From contig WHTT01000001.1 of the NCBI GenBank assembly GCA_009377605.1, positions 1 to 64,000 on the forward strand: a stretch of 64,000 bases of DNA, given 5' to 3'. Each line of letters begins with the position of its first letter. The stretch's first letter is position 1. Source of the stretch: Luteitalea sp. (GTDB taxonomy: Bacteria; Acidobacteriota; Vicinamibacteria; Vicinamibacterales; Vicinamibacteraceae). Positions 17,490-24,721 of the stretch are shown piece by piece. The notes under the pieces are model-generated. The model made no database searches, was not told where the DNA came from, and saw nothing but the letters and a program-made list of their open reading frames with translations. The position numbers and the translations under genes are program-made.

Positions 17490-19158
17490 TGCACCAGCCC
17501 TTGATCTCGACACGGAAGATCTTGCCCACCACGCGCCGCAGCAGTCCCTTCAGGCTCGCGTGCTGCAGATCCGGCAGCGTCCGGATGGCATGTTCTTTGT
17601 ACCCTTCGAGCAGCGCGTGGGCACGTGCCTCGGCGCCAAGCTCGGTGACCAGCGTCCGGACTGCGTCTGGGCCGGCCGTATCCTGCAAGCGCCGGCGCCA
17701 GAGCTGATCCAACGTCTCACGCGCCGACCCCTTGGCCTTTTCGAAGGCGAGCGCCAGCGGCAACGACGGCCGCATGGCGCCCACGTCATCCGGCGCGTGG
17801 CTCTCGACGAGATCCTCGAGGTCGTCTCGAATCTGATAGGCAACACCGAGCGCTTCGCTGTAGCGGTGCAAGACGTCGTGCACCTCTGTCGATGCGCCGC
17901 CGAGCACGCCGCCGAGTCGGAGCGCTACCTCGAACGCCGGCGCCGTCTTGCGACGGAAGATGTCGATGACCTCGGCGGATGGGAGCGGCGCCGGTGTGCG
18001 GGCCCACGCGAGCTCCGCCCCTTGGCCCAGCGTGAGTTGTCGATGACCCTCTGCCGCGATCCTCACGAGCTCTGCACGCGATACGGCCGTGGTGTCGGCT
18101 GCTGCCAAGAGCCGGTAGCCCTCACCGACCAGCAGGTCGCCCACGTTGAGTGCGACAGGAACGCCCTGCTCGACGTGGAGTGTCTCTCGTCCATACCGCT
18201 GCGCGTCATCGTCCTCGATATCGTCATGGACGAGCGAGGCCTTGTGAAAGCATTCGACCGCAACAGCGACCTGTCTGAGCGCTGTGGGAAGCGGCGCCGT
18301 CGGGTCGTCTTGCAGGGCGCGATAGACACACGCCGTCAGGAACGGCCGCCACCGCTTGCCCGCGGCCGCGAGCCATCGCCTGGCAACGATATCGGCGTCG
18401 CCTTCCGTTGGGCCCATCAACTCATCGAGCGCCTCGGGCGCGAACCAGCCCTCGACCTCGTCGCGCAGCGCATCCAAATCGAGGCGACGTGTCCGGTCGT
18501 CGCTCGTGAGGTGCACCACGCTCCAGATCCACTCCAGATCGACCGCTGTGTCTTTGCAATCATCTTGGAGCAGCGGGATCGCGACGCCGGGAACGGCTGC
18601 GGACTCCATGTAGGGGAACGCGCGCTCGAGCACCGACAAGCAGCTCACCCCCACGATCGCGTCGACCTTCCCGGTCTGGATGAGCGCCATGACGATCGCC
18701 GATCCCTCCGCGACGAGCACAGCGTAGCCCAGACGTTCCGCCTCCACTTGCAGGTCCTGAATCGTGCAGAGCCCACACTGCTTACACAACAGACCGAACT
18801 CGTCGAAAGGAGCGGGGCATTTGTCCTCGACGCGCAGACACTTCGGCAAGAGCAGCAGTCGCCGCTCGTACGGCACGGTCGCGAGCTGTTCGTGCCACAC
18901 TTCGTTATTGATGAGCACGCCGATGTAGTCCCGATAGATCGGGTCGGTGTCGGTGAGCGCGACGAGCGTATCGGCCTGCTGACGCAACTCGTCCAGCACG
19001 AGCGGCGGTACCAAGGTCGACCGCCGCGCCTCGACATAGCGCACTACCAGCGAGCGCAGCTGCTCGCGCTCCGGTAAGGTCTGCGGGATGTTCGCCTGCG
19101 GCGGCCGTTCCGGCATCGACGGGAGGACACGCAGGAGCTTGGGTGCGGGCAAAGTCAT
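17431..19158 (-). CDS. DUF116-polyprenyl diphosphate synthase fusion
   Basis: A 575-residue two-domain protein. Residues about 95-215 are DUF116, with a cysteine pattern C107, C114, C125, C128, C131 (the CKQCGLC motif) that should bind an Fe-S cluster or zinc, then AIVGVSCLSVLERAF. Residues about 255-540 are an all-trans polyprenyl synthase: GKRWRP (268-273), first aspartate-rich motif DDIEDD (312-317), LTLGQG (376-381), and second aspartate-rich motif DDLED (445-449). Both motifs are intact, so chain elongation of isoprenoid diphosphates is expected. The fusion places an isoprenoid synthase under a possible redox domain. It overlaps the prenyltransferase-repeat gene downstream and is preceded by a heptamer hairpin. 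Confidence 0.88.
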   Translation of the reverse strand: MTLPAPKLLRVLPSMPERPPQANIPQTLPEREQLRSLVVRYVEARRSTLVPPLVLDELRQQADTLVALTDTDPIYRDYIGVLINNEVWHEQLATVPYERRLLLLPKCLRVEDKCPAPFDEFGLLCKQCGLCTIQDLQVEAERLGYAVLVAEGSAIVMALIQTGKVDAIVGVSCLSVLERAFPYMESAAVPGVAIPLLQDDCKDTAVDLEWIWSVVHLTSDDRTRRLDLDALRDEVEGWFAPEALDELMGPTEGDADIVARRWLAAAGKRWRPFLTACVYRALQDDPTAPLPTALRQVAVAVECFHKASLVHDDIEDDDAQRYGRETLHVEQGVPVALNVGDLLVGEGYRLLAAADTTAVSRAELVRIAAEGHRQLTLGQGAELAWARTPAPLPSAEVIDIFRRKTAPAFEVALRLGGVLGGASTEVHDVLHRYSEALGVAYQIRDDLEDLVESHAPDDVGAMRPSLPLALAFEKAKGSARETLDQLWRRRLQDTAGPDAVRTLVTELGAEARAHALLEGYKEHAIRTLPDLQHASLKGLLRRVVGKIFRVEIKGWCSEFQARDAADREARTHAAG

Positions 19159-19167
19159 GCGGATGTT

Positions 19168-19267
19168 CCTAGGTTCCTAGTCCTTGGTCCTTGGTCCTTG
19201 GTCCTCGGTGCGCCTATTGCCCCGATGCCAAGGCGCACCAAGCACCAAGGACCAAGCACCTCTAGGA
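19168..19267. repeat. Heptamer-periodic inverted repeat, TTGGTCC family, copy 2
   Basis: The left arm carries three TTGGTCC-type heptamers and ends in CGGTGCGCCTA (to 19215). The right arm (19232-19267) reads GCGCACCAAGCACCAAGGACC and ends in TCTAGGA, complementing the CCTAG start. It shares the core with the copy at 2811-2920. It lies between the radical SAM and DUF116-polyprenyl synthase genes. Confidence 0.75.
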
Positions 19268-19270
19268 CCG

Positions 19271-20464
19271 CTAGCTATAGGCGCCGAATCCGAAAAACCA
19301 CCGTTTCTTGGCAAAGCGATACGCCCAGTGTTCTTCCGGGATCTCATGGCCCGGATTGTGTTGGCTGCGGCGTGGCGTCATCGCCTCCACTTCCGCAAGC
19401 GCGGTGCCGCGCTGTGTCGTGTCGCGGGCGCCATGCTTCTGCACGAGGTCGCGTACGAGATCGGGCCGTTCGAGCACGATGCAGCCGCGCGTGGCGCGAG
19501 CCGCCGTCTCGCGGAAGTCCTGCAGGAACGGGGATCGCGTCATGGTCTCGTAGAACGACGCGCCGTCGCGGACCGTGCTCGTGGCGAACTGCAGGATTGG
19601 ACAAGGCTCGATGTCGCCCGACGGTCCGATGTGATGACTCACGCCGGTCGCCATGGGACAGAGAGCCTCGCCGCGATCATCCCAGTACGCGTCGACGATG
19701 GCGATGGGCAGCCGCGCACGCATTTCCACGATGAAGCGGCGGACTGCAAGCGTCTGCTCCGGTCTGAGCGCCAGCTCCGGCGACGGCTTTGGACCCGCGA
19801 CTCGATACGTGTGAAACCACACGTAGTGGACGCCGAGGTCGATCAAGCGCCGCAGCCAGCTCTCGGACACGAGATCGTCGATGTTGCTCTGGCACACGCT
19901 CGTCGCGACGCCAACGAGGAGCTTGTGTCGGCGGCAGGCCTCCAGACCAGCGAGTGTGCGTGTGAGCACCTCGGTGCGTCCGCGCCGCTGGTCGCTCACC
20001 ACCGCTGTTCCCTCCACGCTGATGAGCGGCGTGACGTTGCCCAGTCGGCGCAGCTCGCTTGCGACAGCATCGGTGATGAGCTGTCCGTTCGTGAAGACCT
20101 GAAAGTAACAATCGCGATGGGTCGCGAACAGCTCGAGCAGCTGCGGGTGCAGAAATGGCTCACCGCCCAGAATCCCGAAGTACGCATTGCCGTGTGCCTT
20201 CGCGTCCCCGACGATGCGGTTCAGGTCGTCGAGCGAAAGCTTCTCGGCTGGTGCTGCCACATCGACCCAGCAGCCGTGGCAGCGTAGCTGGCAGCTCGAG
20301 ATCACGGAGATGAACAGGAATGGCGGAAAGTACTCGCCGCGACGAAGGCGCCGCTTGTACAGCTCGACCGAGCGGATCCCCTTGACCCCGAAGTTGTACA
20401 CGAACTTGCCAACGACCTTGGGGTCGGCTTCGGTCAGCACGCGGCGAGCAAGCTGGAACAGCAT
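19271..20464 (-). CDS. Radical SAM enzyme with auxiliary cysteines
   Basis: A 397-residue radical SAM protein. The cluster motif is C58-x3-C62-x2-C65 in SSCQLRCHGCW, followed by the SAM-binding GGEP at 100-103. C-terminal cysteines (C269 in ALCPM, C288 in EPCPI, C328 in RGCIV) suggest an auxiliary SPASM-like cluster site. It does not match lipoyl synthase or the hopanoid HpnH motif. The substrate is unknown; the position between an Fe-S/lipoyl carrier operon and isoprenoid genes suggests modification of a polyprenyl lipid or a protein. It is separated from the ferredoxin gene upstream by a REP pair and from the synthase downstream by a heptamer hairpin, all on the same strand. Confidence 0.87.
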   Translation of the reverse strand: MLFQLARRVLTEADPKVVGKFVYNFGVKGIRSVELYKRRLRRGEYFPPFLFISVISSCQLRCHGCWVDVAAPAEKLSLDDLNRIVGDAKAHGNAYFGILGGEPFLHPQLLELFATHRDCYFQVFTNGQLITDAVASELRRLGNVTPLISVEGTAVVSDQRRGRTEVLTRTLAGLEACRRHKLLVGVATSVCQSNIDDLVSESWLRRLIDLGVHYVWFHTYRVAGPKPSPELALRPEQTLAVRRFIVEMRARLPIAIVDAYWDDRGEALCPMATGVSHHIGPSGDIEPCPILQFATSTVRDGASFYETMTRSPFLQDFRETAARATRGCIVLERPDLVRDLVQKHGARDTTQRGTALAEVEAMTPRRSQHNPGHEIPEEHWAYRFAKKRWFFGFGAYS

Positions 20465-20478
20465 AAAGGACGAACTCC

Positions 20479-20554
20479 GTAGCGCAGGCCTTTAGGCCTG
20501 CTTTTGCCGTGGCCTCTCTTCGCCGCGGTTGGCAGGCCTGAAGGCCTGCGCTAC
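20479..20554. repeat. Inverted pair of REP-like elements (GTAGCGCAGGCCTTTAGGCCTGC)
   Basis: A GTAG-footed hairpin (20479-20501) and an oppositely oriented copy (20531-20554, ending GCGCTAC), 29 bases apart. It is BIME-like and lies between the ferredoxin and radical SAM genes, which could attenuate transcription into the latter. Confidence 0.75.
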
Positions 20555-20564
20555 GTACGAATAT

Positions 20565-20620
20565 CTGACGCCTAACCCCTGACGCCTACTGACCCCTGAC
20601 CCCTGACGCCTGATCCCTGG
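20565..20620. repeat. Heptamer-periodic tract (CTGACCC/CTGACGC)
   Basis: Degenerate heptamers CTGACGC, CTAACCC, CTGACCC and CTGATCC repeat about eight times. The tract overlaps the 3' end of the ferredoxin gene, encoding its last residues (QASGVRGQ) and its stop at 20586. Confidence 0.65.
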
Positions 20621-21431
20621 CGCGTGCCCTTGCCGCCTCGGACTTCTCGCGAATCTCGTCCGGCGATGGGAGCGCGGCCAGCACTTCGGCCGGCACGCCG
20701 AGCTCCTTCTGCAACTTCACCAGACAATTCTGCCGTTCCTTGAGCGCGCGCTCATCGTCGCGCTCTTTGGAGAAGCGCGACTGTGCCTTCGCGCTGCGAT
20801 CCCGGAGCGCCGCGTAGATGTCGCCGCCAAGGAGCGAGGAGATGTCGACCTTCATCGCCTCGCGGCGCACGTCATCCACATCCACCTTGTCACCGTTGAT
20901 CGGCCCGTGGCGATACTTCGGAAACATGATGGCCACTTCCGGGCACACGCGCGAGCAGGCCGGACAATCCGTCTTGCAGTTGGTCTGGTTCTGCACCTGG
21001 ATCTTGCCGTCCGACGACACACCGTAGACGTCGAATAGGCAAAAGCTCAGACACTGCATGCAGTTCGTGCAGCGTGTGTAGTCGATCACCGGAAACCAAG
21101 GCTTCCAGGGCTTGGAGGTCTCCGTCCTCTCGGCGGCGCGGAGGCTGTCCATAGCGTCCGCCAGCGCGCTCGGTGCGAGCCCGTCTACTTCCTGGAACTG
21201 CGTGCCGGCGACCGGAGGCTCGGGCACGCGGCCACCGTAACGGCCGACAACGATCGGCGGCTCGCCAGCGACGGCGCTGCCGACCGACGCTGCTTCATCA
21301 CCGACGCACGAGACCTCATAGCCGCGCTCGAGCAGGGTCCGCAGGATCGCACCACGTTCGCCCGCCGCAAGAGCGGCGCTCCCGCGCGTGATGACCAGTG
21401 CCCGTGGCGCCCTCGGAACCGGCATCGTCAT
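20586..21431 (-). CDS. Double [4Fe-4S] ferredoxin-domain protein
   Basis: A 281-residue protein. The N-terminal third (RALVITRGSAALAAGERGAI) is unrecognised. Then two cluster sites: C121-x2-C-x2-C-x3-C131 in CTNCMQCLSFC and C152-x3-C156-x2-C159-x3-C163 in CKTDCPACSRVC. The C-terminal region is charged and probably coiled-coil. It should be an electron carrier for the neighbouring radical SAM or HdrA-like partner. ATG 21431 overlaps the preceding stop in ATGA, so it is translationally coupled to the small cysteine protein. The extreme C-terminus is encoded by a heptamer repeat and is unlikely to be functional. Confidence 0.85.
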   Translation of the reverse strand: MTMPVPRAPRALVITRGSAALAAGERGAILRTLLERGYEVSCVGDEAASVGSAVAGEPPIVVGRYGGRVPEPPVAGTQFQEVDGLAPSALADAMDSLRAAERTETSKPWKPWFPVIDYTRCTNCMQCLSFCLFDVYGVSSDGKIQVQNQTNCKTDCPACSRVCPEVAIMFPKYRHGPINGDKVDVDDVRREAMKVDISSLLGGDIYAALRDRSAKAQSRFSKERDDERALKERQNCLVKLQKELGVPAEVLAALPSPDEIREKSEAARARARDQASGVRGQ

Positions 21432-21847
21432 CGCGAGCTCTCCATCTCGCCAGCGTCGCTCTCCGGCGCGAGCAGCCCGTGCGCGACGTCGTCTGCGGTT
21501 TCTGTGCGCATGTTGAGAATCTGGACCCGGTCGTCTGCCAGCTCGGCACCGGCTGCGGCAAACAGCCAGCGCACGGCACGCGGATAGCACGCCGCGATGC
21601 GGAGACGTCCCTGCGCCGCAAGCTCACGCAAGCGCGGATCCGCTCGCGCGGCCATCTCGCAAAGGTCAGGGACGGCGTCGAACTCGACATCCGCTTCGGC
21701 GAGCCGATCCAACACCGCCGTCTTGACGTCCACTGGCAGCACTCGGGCATGTACGCAGTGACAGTAGAGGACGCCTGGGCGAGGCGTCCGTCCCTCCCCA
21801 TCGTCAGGTGCGTTCGCCGAAGGCGCCGTGTCAGGTGTCGTCTTCAC
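21428..21847 (-). CDS. Small cysteine protein resembling the HdrA N-terminal cluster domain
   Basis: A 139-residue protein with C29 and C31 (LYCHC), C63 (DLC) and C87 (RIAACYPR). The layout, a CxC start, a middle Cys about 30 residues on, and an AACxPR-like segment, recalls the N-terminal domain of heterodisulfide reductase subunit HdrA, which binds a [4Fe-4S] cluster; this is a pattern judgement, not a proven homology. There is no FAD domain. Residues 20-28 are encoded by a REP-like palindrome, so the conserved part begins about residue 25. Both ends overlap neighbours by ATGA, placing it tightly between CobW and the ferredoxin. Confidence 0.72.
   Translation of the reverse strand: MKTTPDTAPSANAPDDGEGRTPRPGVLYCHCVHARVLPVDVKTAVLDRLAEADVEFDAVPDLCEMAARADPRLRELAAQGRLRIAACYPRAVRWLFAAAGAELADDRVQILNMRTETADDVAHGLLAPESDAGEMESSR
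21764..21789. repeat. REP-like palindrome inside a coding sequence
   Basis: A GTAG foot, then GGACGCC/GGCGTCC arms around a GGGCGA-type loop. It encodes residues 20-28 of the HdrA-like protein, just before the first conserved cysteine. Confidence 0.65.
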
Positions 21848-22959
21848 AGGTCCGCTCCAATCGTTGCCATGCGATGCGTCGGACTCGGTCTGCCTGGGCG
21901 GAAATATTCGCTGTGCTCGATTGTGGCGTCGACGCCCATTTCTCGCGACGCTTCGACCAATGTTTCGCCGACCACCACATGTAGATGGTTCGGGTCACCC
22001 TCGGCGCGGAGATTGAGAATCAGCTGTCCCTCGGCCACGGCCTCGTCGAGGCGATGCGACAGCTCCGGCTCCCCGTCCGTTCGCACGAGGTTGAGTGCTG
22101 CAATGTCGTCCCCTTCGACCGGTGTGAGCGTCATCTTCAGGTGCGCAATCTCGAGCCCATCTGCGGCGAGTCGCCCACGGATGCCGCTTGCCAGCCGTTG
22201 CAAGAAACGGTTCCCGTCAACCGGCGCCGGCGCTGCGATGCGCACCGTCGCGTTGAGCCAACCAAGCAACGCTTCGCCCTCGGCATACATGTCGTAGTCG
22301 ATATCCATCGCACGACGGTCGGCGAGCGTCGTCGCGGCGAGGCGGCCGAACCACTGGTCGAGGTTCGAGCCGGTCCGCGCGCTCACCGTGAAGATTTCTG
22401 CCTGCGGGTAACGGTCGTGCAGCGCCCCCTGAAGCGTGCGCTGCTCGTCGGCGGTCAACAGATCGCTCTTGTTGATGACAATGAAGTCTGCTTCCTCGAG
22501 CTGTTTCTCGTACACATAGAGCACTTTGGGTGAGAACGTGCGGCCAGGCTCGAGGCCCAGGATGCGTCGCGCGCGCATCGGATCGACCAGCACGCTCAGC
22601 GGCGCAATCCGGTAGTCGTTCCCATAGAGGCGGCTCAGTGGGTACTGCACGGTTGCGCGGAGATCGGTGCAGCTCCCAACTGGCTCGGCGAGGAAGACGT
22701 GGGGCTTGGCCTCCTGCATCAGTCGGTCCGAGGCCTCGGTCAGGGAGTTGAAGCGACAGCAGAAGCAGCCACCGGTGATCTCCTGAACGGGGTAGCCGTG
22801 CGCGGTGACAAACGAGGTATCGACCAGCCCATGGCTTTGGTCGTTGGTGATGAGGCCGACTCGGCGTCCCTGTTTTGTCAGATGCTCCGCCAAGCGCAAC
22901 AATGCTGTCGTCTTCCCAGCCCCTAGGAAGCCCCCCACCATCATGTAGTCAGCGCTCAT
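21844..22959 (-). CDS. CobW/HypB/UreG-family GTPase (COG0523 metallochaperone)
   Basis: A 371-residue P-loop GTPase of the CobW family, which handles metal delivery. Walker A is GGFLGAGKTT (9-18), the metal-binding CxCC motif is GCFCC (C65, C67, C68), and NKSD gives base specificity. The C-terminal domain is divergent, with HLHVVVGE near the end rather than the His-rich tail of classical CobW. ATG 22959 follows family norms; an in-frame start fifteen codons upstream lies within the preceding gene. It overlaps the H-protein-like gene by 11 bases and the downstream gene by ATGA. It may insert or protect a metal for an Fe-S or radical enzyme in the cluster. Confidence 0.9.
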   Translation of the reverse strand: MSADYMMVGGFLGAGKTTALLRLAEHLTKQGRRVGLITNDQSHGLVDTSFVTAHGYPVQEITGGCFCCRFNSLTEASDRLMQEAKPHVFLAEPVGSCTDLRATVQYPLSRLYGNDYRIAPLSVLVDPMRARRILGLEPGRTFSPKVLYVYEKQLEEADFIVINKSDLLTADEQRTLQGALHDRYPQAEIFTVSARTGSNLDQWFGRLAATTLADRRAMDIDYDMYAEGEALLGWLNATVRIAAPAPVDGNRFLQRLASGIRGRLAADGLEIAHLKMTLTPVEGDDIAALNLVRTDGEPELSHRLDEAVAEGQLILNLRAEGDPNHLHVVVGETLVEASREMGVDATIEHSEYFRPGRPSPTHRMATIGADL

Positions 22960-23434
22960 CGTTCGCTCCCTCGTCAGCGTGGCGGCTTGCGAGCATCTTG
23001 TCAATCGTCACATCGAGAATCGCGGTGTAGCCGTGCACGTCCACCGCGTCCTCCGCCGGCTGGCCTTCGAGCCGATACAACCAGCCCTGTCCGTATGGGT
23101 CCGACTCGATGAGCGTGATGTCGCTGCCAATCGGGCCGCCGGCATCCAGGAACCGTCCGGTTCCCACCGAGAAGATCGTCGTCACCGCTTTCAATCCCTC
23201 CATCCAGCCGATATCCTCACCGACTGAGATGGCCGCGCCCGGCGACCGCGTGAGCTCGTATTCCACGACGTCGCCCAGCATGCGCGTCGCGAACTTCGTG
23301 AAGCCAATGCGCCAGATGCCCGATGCTTCCTCGGCCAGCCAGTAGTGCGCCGCGGTATACCGGCGGTCGACTGGCAAGTGCGTCGTGAAGCGCGACCGGC
23401 GATAGTAGACCGACTCGCCGCGCCATCGGCTCAT
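22949..23434 (-). CDS. GcvH-like lipoyl-carrier protein
   Basis: A 161-residue protein with the glycine cleavage H-protein fold: GIWRIGFTKFATRMLGDVVEYEL, then GWMEGLKAVTTIFSVGTGRF with Lys82 in the position of the lipoylated lysine, and SDPYGQGWLYRLEG near the end. It is longer than classical GcvH (about 129 residues), with an 18-residue N-terminal and about 25-residue C-terminal extension. No gcvT or gcvP is adjacent, so it is probably not a glycine cleavage component; H-like proteins serve as lipoate carriers in sulfur-oxidation (sHdr) systems. Coupled by ATGA overlap to the cysteine desulfurase and by 11 bases to CobW. A lipoate ligase lies just beyond. Confidence 0.87.
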   Translation of the reverse strand: MSRWRGESVYYRRSRFTTHLPVDRRYTAAHYWLAEEASGIWRIGFTKFATRMLGDVVEYELTRSPGAAISVGEDIGWMEGLKAVTTIFSVGTGRFLDAGGPIGSDITLIESDPYGQGWLYRLEGQPAEDAVDVHGYTAILDVTIDKMLASRHADEGANDER

Positions 23435-24603
23435 GAAGCTCGACTCCCGACGGCTCGGACGCCGCTGGGCTCCGGCGCTTGCAGCCGTTCGAGTGCCGCG
23501 ACCATGGCCGAACAGTCAGGGAGCTCCGACGTCGCACACCATGACAAGCGCAGCGCACCTGCTTGTCGCCATTCCGGCAGTCGCATCGCGCTGAGCACGT
23601 GACTGCAGGTGTAGGTTTGTGACGTGCAAGCGGCTCCGTTGGAGATCGCCACGAGGTCGCGCCACCGATCGATCGCTGTCTCGGCATCGATGCCGGGGAA
23701 TGAGACATTCAGGATCTCCGGCACGGACCGATCCGGATCGCCATTGATCACCGGCTGCAGCGGAGCCAAGCCATCGAGCAACGCGCGTTTGAGCTCACGA
23801 CACCGTTCACGCCGTCTGGCGCCCTCGACGACAGCCAACTCGGCAGCCTTGCCGAAGGCCACGATGAGCGGCACCGCCAGCGTGCCAGGTCGCAGGCCCC
23901 GTTCCTGCCCGCCGCCGAACATCAGCGGCCGCAGGCTGGGTCGCACGCCTCCTCGTCGCCGCACGATTAGCGCGCCGATACCCTTCGGTCCATGCATCTT
24001 GTGTGCGCTCGCGCTGATGAGGTCGATCCGAGGATGGCTCAGCGCCGCGCACTCACGACCGAAGCTTTGCGCCGCGTCGACGTGGAAGTAGATGTCGCGC
24101 TCCTGGAGGAGGCGTGCCACCTCCGCGACGGGCTGAATCACCCCGGTCTCGTTGTTCACGTGCATGAGGCTCACGGCGAGTGTGTCAGGCCGCAAGACCG
24201 CGCGGATGGCCTCGGGCTCGACCCAGCCCGCACCGTTCGGGGAGACCAGCGTCACCTCGAAGCCGCGTCCTTGCAATTCGGCCAGTGGCTCGAGGACGGC
24301 GTGGTGCTCGATCTCGCTCGCAACGATGTGCCGCCGATCCTCGGCGCTGGCAGCCGCCAGTCCGAGAAGGGCAAGATTGTTGCTCTCCGTGGCACCGCTC
24401 GTGAAGACCACGTCACCGCGTGAGGTGCCGATCACTGCTGCAACACGGTCGCGCGCCTGCTCGACGGCGGCCCGAGCCCGTTGGCCGAAGTCATGCGTGC
24501 GGCTTCCGGCATTGCCGAAGTCCTCGTCCAGATATCGCAGCATCTCCGCGCGCACGCGAGCATCGAGCGGCGTTGTTGCAGCACAGTCCAGATAAACTGG
24601 CAT
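23431..24603 (-). CDS. Cysteine desulfurase (NifS/IscS family)
   Basis: A 390-residue PLP enzyme that takes sulfur from cysteine as a persulfide. Features are YLDCAATTPLDARVRAEML at the start, FTSGATESNNLALLG, the PLP-binding ASAHKMHGPKGIGALIV (Schiff-base Lys) and NGAACTSQTYTCSHVL containing the likely catalytic Cys loop. ATG 24603 gives the standard MPVYLD start. No IscU/SufU scaffold or regulator is next to it, which sets it apart from a housekeeping isc operon. First gene of the five-gene overlapping unit; divergent from the lipoate ligase gene across a REP pair. Confidence 0.94.
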   Translation of the reverse strand: MPVYLDCAATTPLDARVRAEMLRYLDEDFGNAGSRTHDFGQRARAAVEQARDRVAAVIGTSRGDVVFTSGATESNNLALLGLAAASAEDRRHIVASEIEHHAVLEPLAELQGRGFEVTLVSPNGAGWVEPEAIRAVLRPDTLAVSLMHVNNETGVIQPVAEVARLLQERDIYFHVDAAQSFGRECAALSHPRIDLISASAHKMHGPKGIGALIVRRRGGVRPSLRPLMFGGGQERGLRPGTLAVPLIVAFGKAAELAVVEGARRRERCRELKRALLDGLAPLQPVINGDPDRSVPEILNVSFPGIDAETAIDRWRDLVAISNGAACTSQTYTCSHVLSAMRLPEWRQAGALRLSWCATSELPDCSAMVAALERLQAPEPSGVRAVGSRAS

Positions 24604-24645
24604 CACCCGCGTCCTAAGCCCTGAGCTCACTTGACGGGCCTCGTA

Positions 24646-24705
24646 GTAGCGCAGGCCTTTAGGCCTGCCGGCGGCGGGATTGGCAGGCCTGAAGGCCTGC
24701 GCTAC
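24646..24705. repeat. Inverted pair of REP-like elements in a divergent promoter region
   Basis: The GTAGCGCAGGCCTTTAGGCCTGC hairpin (24646-24668) and its inverted partner (24682-24705) are 13 bases apart. They fill most of the 118-base space between the cysteine desulfurase and lipoate ligase starts. Confidence 0.75.
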
Positions 24706-24721
24706 GAGTACCCTGATTCAG

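Noticed and set aside
19271-20464. Radical SAM as lipoyl synthase (LipA/LipS) or HpnH
   Set aside because: It has one C-x3-C-x2-C motif in a CHGCW context and SPASM-like C-terminal cysteines. The LipA N-terminal cysteine triad and the HpnH lead-in sequence are absent.
22949-23434. Ordinary glycine cleavage H protein
   Set aside because: No gcvT/gcvP neighbours, extended termini, and tight coupling with cysteine desulfurase and CobW argue for another role, though phylogeny is needed.
24680-24721. Upstream extension of lipoate ligase beginning AGLKACATS
   Set aside because: This peptide is simply the translation of the REP element, also seen at 33123; the protein fold starts at ATG 24722.
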